DNA from: Muricoccus pecuniae
GTDB lineage: Bacteria > Pseudomonadota > Alphaproteobacteria > Acetobacterales > Acetobacteraceae
DNA length: 64,000 bases
Direction: 5' to 3'
Assembly: GCF_014199205.1 (NCBI RefSeq)
Contig: NZ_JACIJD010000009.1
Coordinates: 62,001 to 126,000, forward strand
Shown here: positions 53,647 to 61,136 of the stretch, piece after piece
How the letters are laid out: every line of letters starts with the position of its first letter
Position numbering within the stretch: the first letter of the stretch is position 1
The notes under the pieces: model-generated
Databases searched by the model: none
What the model was told of the DNA's origin: nothing
Seen by the model: the letters and a program-made list of their open reading frames with translations, nothing else
Program-made: the position numbers and the translations under genes

Positions 53647-54359
53647 GCCATTCCCCCGTTGATGGAGACTACCTGCCCCGTGATGTAGCCCGCGCGCCCG
53701 GAGGCGAGGAAGGCCACGAGATCCGCCACCTCCTCCGGCCGGCCGGCGCGGCGCGCGGGCACGGCGGCGCGGATCGCCTCCTTGGTGAAGCCCTCCGTCG
53801 CCGGGCTCTCGATGATGCCGGGCGCGACGGCGTTCACCGTCACCCCGCGCGGGGCGCATTCCATGGAGAGCGACTTCACCGCCCCGTGCAGCCCCGCCTT
53901 GGCCGCGGCGTAGTTCGCCTGCCCCCGGTTCCCCATCACGCCGGAGACGGAGGAGATGGCGAGGATGCGCCCGAAGCGCGTGCCGATCATGGGCAGCAGC
54001 AGCGGCTGGACGAGGTGGAAGAAGCCGTTCAGCGAGACGTCGATCACCGAGTGCCACTGATGCGCCGACATGCCGGCCATCGGCGCGTCGTCATGCGTGC
54101 CGGCATTGTGCACCACCGCCTGCACGGGGCCGCCCTCCAGCAAGCGCGCCAGCGCGGCCTCGCAGGCGGCGGCGTCGGTGAGGTCGAAGGCCACGGCCTC
54201 GGCGCTGCCGCCCGCCGCGACGATCTCCTCGGCCACGGCCCGCGCGCGGTCGGGATTGCCGCTGCCATGGACGATCACGTGGTGCCCGTCCCGCGCGAGG
54301 GCGCGGGAGATGGCGGCGCCGATCGGGCTCGCGCCCCCGCTGACGATGGCGCGGATCAT
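53643..54359 (-). CDS. 3-ketoacyl-ACP reductase (SDR) of the polyene-type operon
   Basis: Short-chain dehydrogenase of the FabG type, 238 residues, reducing 3-ketoacyl-ACP with NADPH. Nucleotide loop SGGASPIGAAISRAL (about 7-21), NNAGT-like VVHNAGTH, catalytic serine in AISSVSG (about 132) and tyrosine/lysine in YAAAKAG (about 148-152), and C-terminal TGQVVSINGGMA. Corresponds to the ketoreductase (ApeQ role) in aryl polyene systems. Overlaps the dehydratase gene by four bases. Confidence 0.9.
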   Translation of the reverse strand: MIRAIVSGGASPIGAAISRALARDGHHVIVHGSGNPDRARAVAEEIVAAGGSAEAVAFDLTDAAACEAALARLLEGGPVQAVVHNAGTHDDAPMAGMSAHQWHSVIDVSLNGFFHLVQPLLLPMIGTRFGRILAISSVSGVMGNRGQANYAAAKAGLHGAVKSLSMECAPRGVTVNAVAPGIIESPATEGFTKEAIRAAVPARRAGRPEEVADLVAFLASGRAGYITGQVVSINGGMA

Positions 54360-54841
54360 GGCGTCTCCTGCGCGGGCGATGTTTCGCCCGGGGGCGAAGC
54401 ATCGCCCGGAGGCGAAAGATCGCCCGGAGGCGAAGCATCGCCCGGGATGATGATGGCGGCCTGGCCCGAGAGCAGCGTCTCATCCCCCGCCATCACGCGG
54501 AACTCGTAGACGAAGCCGCGTGCCGCGCGCGACAGCGCCCGCGCCTCCACGCAAAGCTCCCCGGCGACGTCGTCCAGCCGGGGGACGTGCAGGGCGACGC
54601 CGCGAAGGCTGGCGAGGTAGCCGGGCGGCTGCGCCTCGCCGCCTCCCGTCAGCGCGCCATGCGCGGCCATTGCCTGCAACGCGTACTCCACCCCGCAGAT
54701 GGCGGGCAGCACCCCGTCCCGCCGCAGCGGGTTGGCGGGGTCGCGATGCGACACGGCCGAGCAGAGGATACCCTCCGCGTCGTGCGAGAGCACGCGGTCC
54801 AGCAGGCGCATCGCCCCGGCATGCGGAACCCGCGGCGTCAC
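54356..54841 (-). CDS. Hotdog-fold 3-hydroxyacyl-ACP dehydratase with hexapeptide repeat tail
   Basis: A 161-residue FabA/ApeP-like dehydratase. N-terminal PHAGAMRLLDRVL (with the histidine of the family), then GVLPAICGVEYALQAMAAHGAL, the hotdog helix, with LRGVALHVPRLDD strands. The last 30 residues are a repeat of the unit GD(A/L)SPP, encoded by 18-base tandem repeats (54383-54447). Would dehydrate 3-hydroxyacyl-ACP to a trans-enoyl chain (ApeP role). Overlaps the next gene in both directions (ATGA). Confidence 0.85.
   Translation of the reverse strand: MTPRVPHAGAMRLLDRVLSHDAEGILCSAVSHRDPANPLRRDGVLPAICGVEYALQAMAAHGALTGGGEAQPPGYLASLRGVALHVPRLDDVAGELCVEARALSRAARGFVYEFRVMAGDETLLSGQAAIIIPGDASPPGDLSPPGDASPPGETSPAQETP
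54383..54447 (-). repeat. 18-base tandem repeat (about 3.6 copies) at the end of the dehydratase gene
   Basis: Units at 54383-54400, 54401-54418, 54419-54436 and a partial one to 54447 share ATCGCCCGGAGGCGAAGC with a few changes. Each unit encodes the hexapeptide GDASPP (or GDLSPP). Each also contains a small self-complementary CGCCCGGAGGCG core. Copy number can be expected to vary. Confidence 0.85.
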
Positions 54842-55620
54842 GCGGCGCCGGGCTCCACGCCCAGCACCACCGCGCCGCCGTCCAGCAGGGGCAGCCCGAT
54901 CCGCGCAACGCGGCCCGCCGCGAGGGCCTGCAGCAGGGGCAGGGCACGGGCCGCGGGGTTGGCGGCCATCAGCGGCCCCAGCGCCCCGGCCGAGGCGGGC
55001 TCCGCGCGGTCCGCCATCTCCACGGAGAGCACCGTGCCCGCATCGCCCGGCACGAGCACGAGGGCCGCGCCGAAGATGGCGCCGGTGGGGCGGCGCCCGT
55101 CCAGCGGCGGGGTGAGGGGGGCGTCGGAGCAGCAGAACAGCACGGGCACCCGCCGCGCCACCACGGCGGCCGCGGCCTGCACCAGCCCCGTGGCGAAGCT
55201 GTCGTCATGACCGCCGAGGCTGACCGAGGCGCGGTGGGAGCCAGTGGCGATGCCCCAGTATCCCGCCGCCGCGTTGTGGACGGAGTTGTGGAACTGGGTG
55301 GGCGAGATGGCGCCGCCGGGCGTGTGCAGCGCCTCCAGGATGGAGCCCACCACCGCGCCGTCCCCATTCGAGGAGGCGAAGACCGTCTCCATCCCGTCCG
55401 GGGGGAGGCCGGAGGCGGAGGCGGCCTCGGCGGCCACGGCCAGGGCCAGGCGCACCGCCGCGCTCGTCCGCCGCCGCTCGGTGGGCGGCAGGGCGGCGGG
55501 CGGCAGCAGGGGCACCTCCCCCAGCTCCCAGGGGGCCTCCCCGGCCAGGACGGCGCGGCTCGCCGCCCAGCCCGGCAGGCCGGGGCCGAGCAGGCCCACC
55601 CCGATGATCCCGCACCTCAC
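54838..55620 (-). CDS. Ketosynthase-like chain-length factor
   Basis: A 260-residue protein of the N-terminal beta-ketoacyl-synthase family (the chain-length-factor type in aryl polyene clusters, ApeC role). Landmarks: IGVGLLGPGLPGW near the start, TVFASSNGDGAVVGSILEAL, and FHNSVHNAAAGYWGIATGSHRASVSLGGHDDSF. The catalytic cysteine of true ketosynthases is not present where it would be expected, in line with a non-catalytic partner of the ketosynthase gene just upstream (19-base gap). It overlaps the dehydratase gene by four bases. Confidence 0.82.
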   Translation of the reverse strand: MRCGIIGVGLLGPGLPGWAASRAVLAGEAPWELGEVPLLPPAALPPTERRRTSAAVRLALAVAAEAASASGLPPDGMETVFASSNGDGAVVGSILEALHTPGGAISPTQFHNSVHNAAAGYWGIATGSHRASVSLGGHDDSFATGLVQAAAAVVARRVPVLFCCSDAPLTPPLDGRRPTGAIFGAALVLVPGDAGTVLSVEMADRAEPASAGALGPLMAANPAARALPLLQALAAGRVARIGLPLLDGGAVVLGVEPGAA

Positions 55621-55639
55621 GACAGCGCGCCCTCCGAAC

Positions 55640-56842
55640 TCAGGTCCGGCCGATGACGAGGGCGAGGTTGCTGCCGCCGAAGCCGAAGGAGTTGCTCAGC
55701 ACCCGCCGCACCGGCGCCGCGCGGTTCGCCACCGCCACGTCCACGCCGAAGCCGGGATCGGGCGTCTCGACGCCGAGGCAGCCCGGCACCAGCCCGTCGG
55801 CCACGCAGAGCGCCGCGATCACCGCCTCCAGCGCGCCCGAGGCGCCGAGGGTGTGGCCGGTCCAGCCCTTGGTGGAGGAGCAGGGCACGCGGTCCCCGAA
55901 CAGGGCGCGCACGGCATTGCCTTCCATCGCGTCGTTCGCGCGCGTGCCTGTGCCGTGGAGGTTGATGTAGTCCACGCCGTGCTCCCCCGGAGCCTCCCCG
56001 GCCGCCTCCAGCGCCGCGCGCATGGCGGCGATGGCGCCGAGGCCCTCGGGATGCGGGGAGGACATGTGGTGCCCGTCCGCGCTCGCCCCGGCGCCGAGCA
56101 GCGCGACCGTGCCCTCCGGCGCGTCCTCCGCCCGCACCAGCAGCGCGAGGCCCGCCGCCTCGCCGATCGAGATCCCGTCCCGGTCCGCCGCGCAGGGCCG
56201 GCAGGCGCCGCGGGAGAGAAGTTCGAGCGAGTTGAAGCCGTGCAGCGTCATCCGGCAGAGCGTGTCCACCCCGCCCACCACGGCGGCATCGCAGAGCCCC
56301 GCCGCGATCATCGACTGCGCCTCCAGGAAGGTGCGCGCGCCAGAGGTGCAGGCGGTGGAGACCGCCACCGCCGGCCCGCGCAGCCCCAGCCGCGCGCGGA
56401 GGTAGCGGGGCAGGGCATAGAGGTCGTGGGTGTGGGTGAAGTCGAATTCGGGCGGCAGGGCGCCGTCCCCGTCGCGCCGGGCATAGGCGGCCTCGGTCTC
56501 CGCGATGCCGGAGGTGCTGGTCCCCATCACCACGGCCACGCGATGCGCCCCGAAGCGCGCGGCCGCTTCCGCCACGGCCTCCGCGAAGCCGTCCTGCCGC
56601 AGGGCCAGCTCCGCCAACCGGTGGTTGCGGCAGTCGTAGCGCGCGAGGCTCTCCGGCAGCGCCACCTCCTCCAGCCCCGGCACGCGCCCGACCCAGATGC
56701 CCTCCGGCATGCCGGGCAGGTCGCAGGGCGCCAGCCCGCCGCGCCGCGCGTGCAGCGCCTCCCGCGTGGCGGCGAGGCCCGTGCCCATGGCGCTGGTGGC
56801 CGTGAAGGCGGGCATGGCGAGGGGTGCAAGTGGCGGCGTCAT
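55640..56842 (-). CDS. Beta-ketoacyl-ACP synthase (FabF-type) of the polyene-type operon
   Basis: Condensing enzyme, 400 residues, extending the acyl chain on ACP with malonyl-ACP. Active-site cysteine C165 in VSTACTSGA; the two histidines H296 (NLHGTGT) and H330 (GWTGHTLGAS), with K325 in STKGW. Thiolase fold to the end (SNSFGFGGSNLALVIG). Corresponds to the ApeO-type ketosynthase; the gene after it encodes its chain-length partner. The start at 56842 leaves a 115-base gap to the MMPL gene stop that contains a parS-like site (56909-56924). Confidence 0.9.
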   Translation of the reverse strand: MTPPLAPLAMPAFTATSAMGTGLAATREALHARRGGLAPCDLPGMPEGIWVGRVPGLEEVALPESLARYDCRNHRLAELALRQDGFAEAVAEAAARFGAHRVAVVMGTSTSGIAETEAAYARRDGDGALPPEFDFTHTHDLYALPRYLRARLGLRGPAVAVSTACTSGARTFLEAQSMIAAGLCDAAVVGGVDTLCRMTLHGFNSLELLSRGACRPCAADRDGISIGEAAGLALLVRAEDAPEGTVALLGAGASADGHHMSSPHPEGLGAIAAMRAALEAAGEAPGEHGVDYINLHGTGTRANDAMEGNAVRALFGDRVPCSSTKGWTGHTLGASGALEAVIAALCVADGLVPGCLGVETPDPGFGVDVAVANRAAPVRRVLSNSFGFGGSNLALVIGRT

Positions 56843-56908
56843 CCCGGCCTTGTATCGCACCGGGGAGGTCCCCTGTGCAGCCCTGTTGGAGGCGCGGCGG
56901 CCGGCCAC

Positions 56909-56924
56909 TGTTTCCCGTGAAACC
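56909..56924. promoter_or_regulatory. parS-like site upstream of the ketosynthase gene
   Basis: TGTTTCCCGTGAAACC matches the parS consensus at 14 of 16 positions; the change from the site in rsmG is a single A to C in the core CACGTG. It lies in the 115-base gap between the MMPL and ketosynthase genes, about 42-43 kb from parAB. Could bind ParB weakly or be a decayed site. Confidence 0.5.
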
Positions 56925-56957
56925 GGCCAGGGAGTCCGGAAGCCGTCCCCCGGGCGC

Positions 56958-59291
56958 CTATCGCCCCTTGGGCACCAGCAGCAGCGCCAGGCCAAACGCC
57001 GCCGCCACCCCCACCGAGACCGTCAGCCCGATCCCGCGCAGCACCGGCGTCTCGCAGAGGGCGAGCATCCCGAAGGTGAGCAGCGTCGTCACGGTGCAGG
57101 TCAGCACGGCGGAGAGGGTGCGGGCCGAGGCCTCGGGATCGGCCTCGCGCCGGCCGAGGAAGAGGGCGTAGTCCAGCCCCACCCCCGCCATGAGGAGCAG
57201 CGCGGCGAGGTGGAAGGGCGTCAGCCGCTCGCCCAGGGCCGAGAGGGCGGCGAGCGTCACGAGCACCGCCCCCGCGATCGGCGCCACGCGCAGCAGCGCC
57301 GCCCGGATCCCGCCCAGGCCGAGGGCGAGCAGGCCGAGCACCGCCGCCGCCCCCACCCCGCACCAGAGGAGGGCGCCGCGGGTGGTGGCGGCGATCATCC
57401 CCTCCGTCTCGCCCTTCACGTCCACGAAGAGCACGGCGGGGTCGCGGAGCCCCGCCACGGCCGCCCGCACCGCCGCCGGATCGCGCGCCCCGGCCAGCAG
57501 CCCCAACCCGTGCCAGCCCTCCCCGCGATGCGACAGCAGGGGGGAGAGGCGGGTGGAGATCAGCGGGGCGGCACCCAGGGAGGCGGAATCAAGGAAGGGC
57601 AGGGATCGGCTCGCCTCCACGCCGTCCAGGAAGGGCGCGAAGGCGCCGGGGCGGAAGGGCAGGCCGCGCATCGCCTCCGCCAGCCGGTCCTCCAGCGCCG
57701 CGCGGCCGGGCAGGGCCGCCTGGCGCGCGGCCTGGGTCTCCCGGCTCGGCAGGTAGCGGCCGGGCAGGTCCAGCCCGGCGAGGCGTCCATCGGCCAGCAG
57801 GGGCGCCAGCGCCCCCGCCACGCGCTCCGAGGCGCGCAGCACCGCCTCCTCCGTCCCGCCCCGGATGGCGATGAGGTGCCGCACGTCGGGCGCGCCGAGC
57901 TGGGCGCGCAGCGCGGTGTCGAGGTTCCGGTCGGCCTCCGGCACGGGGCTGAGGCGGGCGATGTCATCCTCCCAGCGCGGCGGGCCGGCGATGGCCATCC
58001 AGCCCAGCGCCAGCGCCACGGCCCCCGCCGCCAGGGCGGGCCGTCCCGCCGCGGCGCCGAGGGCGCGCATCACCGGCAGGGGCAGGGGGCGGGCCGTCAC
58101 CCCCTCGCCGGGCACGAGAAGGGGCAGGCCCCAGCGCGTCACCGCCACCCCCGCCAGCAGCCCCGCCGCGCCGAACAGGCCGAGCTGCGCCAGCCCCGGG
58201 AAGCCCGAGGCCATCATCGCCACCAGCCCGAGCGCGGCGGCGGCGGCGGCGAGGCGGAGGGTGGGCCAGATGCGGCGGGCGGCGGCGCCCAGCGCCTCCC
58301 CGGGCTCGCGGCCCGTCAGCAGCAGGATGGGGTAGTCCACGGCCACGCCGAGCATCGTCACCCCGAAGCCGAGCGCCGCCCCCTGCACCCGGCCGAAGAC
58401 GAGGGCGACGGCCAGCGCCCCCGCGAGCGTCCCCGCCAGCAGCGGCACGCCCGCGACCAGAAGCATCGCCGGCGAGCGATAGCGCCAGAGGAGGAAGGCG
58501 AGGAGCAGTGCGCCCGCGAGGAGCGAGACCCGCTCCACATCCGCCCTCACGGAAGCCGCCGCGCTGGCCGCGAAGACGCCGGGGCCGGCGAGAAGCAGGC
58601 GCGCGCGCCCCGGTTCCGCCCCGGCGAAGGCGGCGCGCACGGCCTCCGCCGCCTCCCGCTGCGCCTCCGTATCCGTGCCGAGCGCCCGGCTGCGCGCGAC
58701 CATCAGCGCCCGCGGCGGCCCGTCCCCGCCCGCGAACCAGACCCCGCGCCGCACCTCCACCGTGCTGGCGCCGAGCCAGCCCTTCACCGTCCCCATGAAG
58801 ATCCCCGTGGGATCGGCGAAGCCGAGGCGGGAGAGCACGCCGGAGAGGGAGGAGCGCAGCCCGTCCAGCAGCGCTTCCAGCCCCCGGCGCAGGGCCGGCA
58901 CCTCGAAGGCGCCCTCGGACGGCGCGAGGAGGTAGCGGTAGCGGAAGAGCATCTCCCCCTCCGCCTCCGTCAGGTCCGCCGTGCCGTTGCCGACGAAGGC
59001 GAAGCGGCCGGTGGCGCGCATCGCCTCCCCCGTGGCGCGGGAGAGGCGGGCCAGCTCCGCCTCCTCCGCTCCCTCGATGCCGGCCAGCAGCAGGGTGGTG
59101 GCCGCACCCTCGCGCAGCTCGCCCAGGAGGAAGGCGGCCTCGGGCGTCTCGGCGGGGGGGAGGAAATCCGCCATGTCCGTGCGGATCTCGATCAGCCGGA
59201 AGAGGAGCAGCCCGAGCAGGGCGAGCGCGAGCAGCGCGAGGAGCGGCCGCGCCGCGATGCCGGCCCCACGGGGCAGCATGGAGAGCCTCAC
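56958..59291 (-). CDS. MMPL-family exporter of the polyene-type operon
   Basis: RND-superfamily lipid/glycolipid exporter, 777 residues with about 12 helices and two large periplasmic loops (about 30-215 and 425-600). N-terminal anchor LLALLALALLGLLLFRLIEIRTDMADFLP; helix block from about 235 (RVSLLAGALLLAFLLWRYRSPAML) to 350 with GVAVDYPILLLTGREPGEAL, and a second block with GVGLDYALFLGRREADPEA, both including the proton-relay aspartate. It overlaps the acyltransferase-LolA gene (GTGA). It likely moves the polyene-lipid product across or out of the inner membrane (ApeM role). Confidence 0.9.
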   Translation of the reverse strand: MRLSMLPRGAGIAARPLLALLALALLGLLLFRLIEIRTDMADFLPPAETPEAAFLLGELREGAATTLLLAGIEGAEEAELARLSRATGEAMRATGRFAFVGNGTADLTEAEGEMLFRYRYLLAPSEGAFEVPALRRGLEALLDGLRSSLSGVLSRLGFADPTGIFMGTVKGWLGASTVEVRRGVWFAGGDGPPRALMVARSRALGTDTEAQREAAEAVRAAFAGAEPGRARLLLAGPGVFAASAAASVRADVERVSLLAGALLLAFLLWRYRSPAMLLVAGVPLLAGTLAGALAVALVFGRVQGAALGFGVTMLGVAVDYPILLLTGREPGEALGAAARRIWPTLRLAAAAAALGLVAMMASGFPGLAQLGLFGAAGLLAGVAVTRWGLPLLVPGEGVTARPLPLPVMRALGAAAGRPALAAGAVALALGWMAIAGPPRWEDDIARLSPVPEADRNLDTALRAQLGAPDVRHLIAIRGGTEEAVLRASERVAGALAPLLADGRLAGLDLPGRYLPSRETQAARQAALPGRAALEDRLAEAMRGLPFRPGAFAPFLDGVEASRSLPFLDSASLGAAPLISTRLSPLLSHRGEGWHGLGLLAGARDPAAVRAAVAGLRDPAVLFVDVKGETEGMIAATTRGALLWCGVGAAAVLGLLALGLGGIRAALLRVAPIAGAVLVTLAALSALGERLTPFHLAALLLMAGVGLDYALFLGRREADPEASARTLSAVLTCTVTTLLTFGMLALCETPVLRGIGLTVSVGVAAAFGLALLLVPKGR

Positions 59292-60826
59292 GGGCGCGGC
59301 GTGACCTGCATGACGGAGGACTCGTTCCCCACCGTCTCGAAGCGCCGGATGGCGCCGCCCGCGCCCCGGATCTCCACCCGCTGCACCACCGCGCGCACCC
59401 GGTGGGAGAGGGGGGAGAGGCGGAGGGTCCAGCTCTCGACCGATCCCTCGAAGCCGATCTCGTAGTGCTGCCGCAGCGTGGCGAGGTCCCCGGCCAGGGT
59501 GGAGCGGATGGCCTCCACCAGCGCCCGCACTTCCGGCGCCTGGTCGAGGTTGACCTCCTGCCTCTCCCGCCCCTCGCGCTCGTAGACGAGGCGGCCGCCC
59601 GAGACCGTCACCCGCTCCCGGAAGGGCTCCTCCACCCGCTTCTCCAGGGTGGAGGGGGCCTGCCAGAGAAGGGTGCCGCGGCTCGGCAGGGTGTCGGCGA
59701 GGCCGGCGATGGACTTGCTCTCCTCGAAATCCGCCTCGCTCCGCCGCACGGCGGCCAGGGCGGCCATCACCGCCTCCAGCCCGCCCGGCTGCGCCCGCGC
59801 CGGCAGGGCGAGAAGGGGCAGGCCGAGCACCGCGCGCCGCGCGACGGCGGCGGCCTCGGGGGGGCAGTCATCGGCGCCCAGGGCGGCCTCGGTGGCGGCC
59901 TCGGCGGCGGGCTCCTCCATCTCCTCCCAGAAGTCGTAGAAGTTGAACCAGTTGTCCGGATGGGCCCGCGCCACCTCCTCCAGCCGCGCGACGTAGCGCG
60001 CGGTCACGGCGCGCAGGTCCGCCTCCCGGCTCGCCCGGTTCAGCACCACGCGATCCGCGAAGGGCTCGAAGCGGATCTCGTAGCGGCGCGGCCCGCGCCA
60101 GACGCCGAAGGCGAGCATCACGGGGGCGCCGAGCACCGCCGCCAGGATGTGCGGTCCGGCCGGAAAGGGCGCGGGGGCGCCGAGGAAGGGCAGGGGGATC
60201 ACCCGGTCCTCCCCCACTGCCGGGCGGCGGTCCGCGAGGATGCCCACCAGCCCCCCGCGCTCGAGGCACTCCTTCGCCCGCAGCATGGAATCCGCCCGCC
60301 CGAGCGGCACGACCATGTCCGCCTTCTCCGGCGAGAGGGCGGCGAAGACCGCGTTGGCGAGCTTCGCGTTCGATTCGTACATGAAGGCCATCACCTCCAC
60401 GGGGCAGCTCCCGCAGCCCGCGGAGGCGCCGTCCGCCAGGGCGCGCATGGCGGTGAAGCTGCCGAGATGCGCGCCCAGCAGCACGCAGCCCCGGCCCCCC
60501 GCGATATGCGCGTCCAGCGCCTCCAGCCCGGTGACGGTGATGCGGAAGCCCCGCGTCTTCCCGCGCAGGAGGTAGACGCGGTCGAGCATCGTCGCGGCGA
60601 AGGCGAAATAGGGGCGCCAGAGGTCGCGCCAGCCCGGCTCCCGCCCGAGGGCGCGGCGCCCGAAGCGCCGCACCGCCTCCTTCTGCCGCGCGGAGGCGGT
60701 GAGGAGGAAATAGGCCGTCACGGGGAAGAGCAGGGCGTAGGAGAGGTGCCACCCGGCCGCCCGCGCGATCCAGGCCATCAGCCGCAGGGCGGCGCCGCCG
60801 CGCTCGCGCTCCTTCAGCCAGCTCAT
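59288..60826 (-). CDS. Fused LpxL-type acyltransferase and LolA-like lipoprotein carrier
   Basis: A 512-residue single reading frame joining two functions usually on separate genes. Residues 1-320: lysophospholipid/lipid-A-type acyltransferase (HLGSFTAMRALADG; GGLVGILADRRPAVGEDRVIPLPFLG; late PDNWFNFYDFWEE). Residues 345-512: LolA-like carrier (MAALAAVRRSEADFEESKSIAGLADTL; GGRLVYEREGRERQEVNLD). Between them VARRAVLGLPLLALPARAQ still looks like a signal peptide, so the second part may be exported. In the acyltransferase motif H-x4-D/E the acidic residue is Thr (HLGSFT). ATG 60826 chosen. Overlaps MMPL gene. Confidence 0.85.
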   Translation of the reverse strand: MSWLKERERGGAALRLMAWIARAAGWHLSYALLFPVTAYFLLTASARQKEAVRRFGRRALGREPGWRDLWRPYFAFAATMLDRVYLLRGKTRGFRITVTGLEALDAHIAGGRGCVLLGAHLGSFTAMRALADGASAGCGSCPVEVMAFMYESNAKLANAVFAALSPEKADMVVPLGRADSMLRAKECLERGGLVGILADRRPAVGEDRVIPLPFLGAPAPFPAGPHILAAVLGAPVMLAFGVWRGPRRYEIRFEPFADRVVLNRASREADLRAVTARYVARLEEVARAHPDNWFNFYDFWEEMEEPAAEAATEAALGADDCPPEAAAVARRAVLGLPLLALPARAQPGGLEAVMAALAAVRRSEADFEESKSIAGLADTLPSRGTLLWQAPSTLEKRVEEPFRERVTVSGGRLVYEREGRERQEVNLDQAPEVRALVEAIRSTLAGDLATLRQHYEIGFEGSVESWTLRLSPLSHRVRAVVQRVEIRGAGGAIRRFETVGNESSVMQVTPRP

Positions 60827-60848
60827 GGGAGGGGGAAGGCCGGGGGGG

Positions 60849-61136
60849 TCATGCCAGCTCGCCCTGGAAGGCCAGCTTGCCGCCGACATGGCCCGTGAAG
60901 GCGAGGCGGCCGGCGGGGGTGCGGCGGAGCGCGACCTCCACCTCCTCCTCCGGGCCCACCGGGCGCAGGAACTTGGCCGAGGGAAAGCGCGACCCGGCCT
61001 CCAGCCCGGCGTCCCGTGCCGCCGCGATCACGCGGTCCAGCAGCACCACGCCGGGCACCACCGGGCGCCCGGGGAAATGGCCGGGCAGGCAGGGATGGTC
61101 CGCGGGGATGCGGAAGCGGGCGGTCAGGTCGCTCAT
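60849..61136 (-). CDS. Small hotdog dehydratase (FabZ/ApeI-like)
   Basis: A 95-residue hotdog protein with the FabZ-type opening RIPADHPCLPGHFPGRPVVPGVVLLDRVI, carrying the active-site histidine in DHPCLPGHFPG. The rest is short, PVGPEEEVEVALRRTPAGRLAFTGHVGGKLAFQGELA, as in ApeI-type enzymes. Would dehydrate 3-hydroxyacyl-ACP. Its ATG overlaps the ligase stop (ATGA); 22 bases separate it from the acyltransferase-LolA gene. Confidence 0.85.
   Translation of the reverse strand: MSDLTARFRIPADHPCLPGHFPGRPVVPGVVLLDRVIAAARDAGLEAGSRFPSAKFLRPVGPEEEVEVALRRTPAGRLAFTGHVGGKLAFQGELA

Noticed and set aside
16921-54447. CRISPR array
   Set aside because: The tandem repeats seen (15 and 18 bases) are directly abutting coding repeats without spacers.
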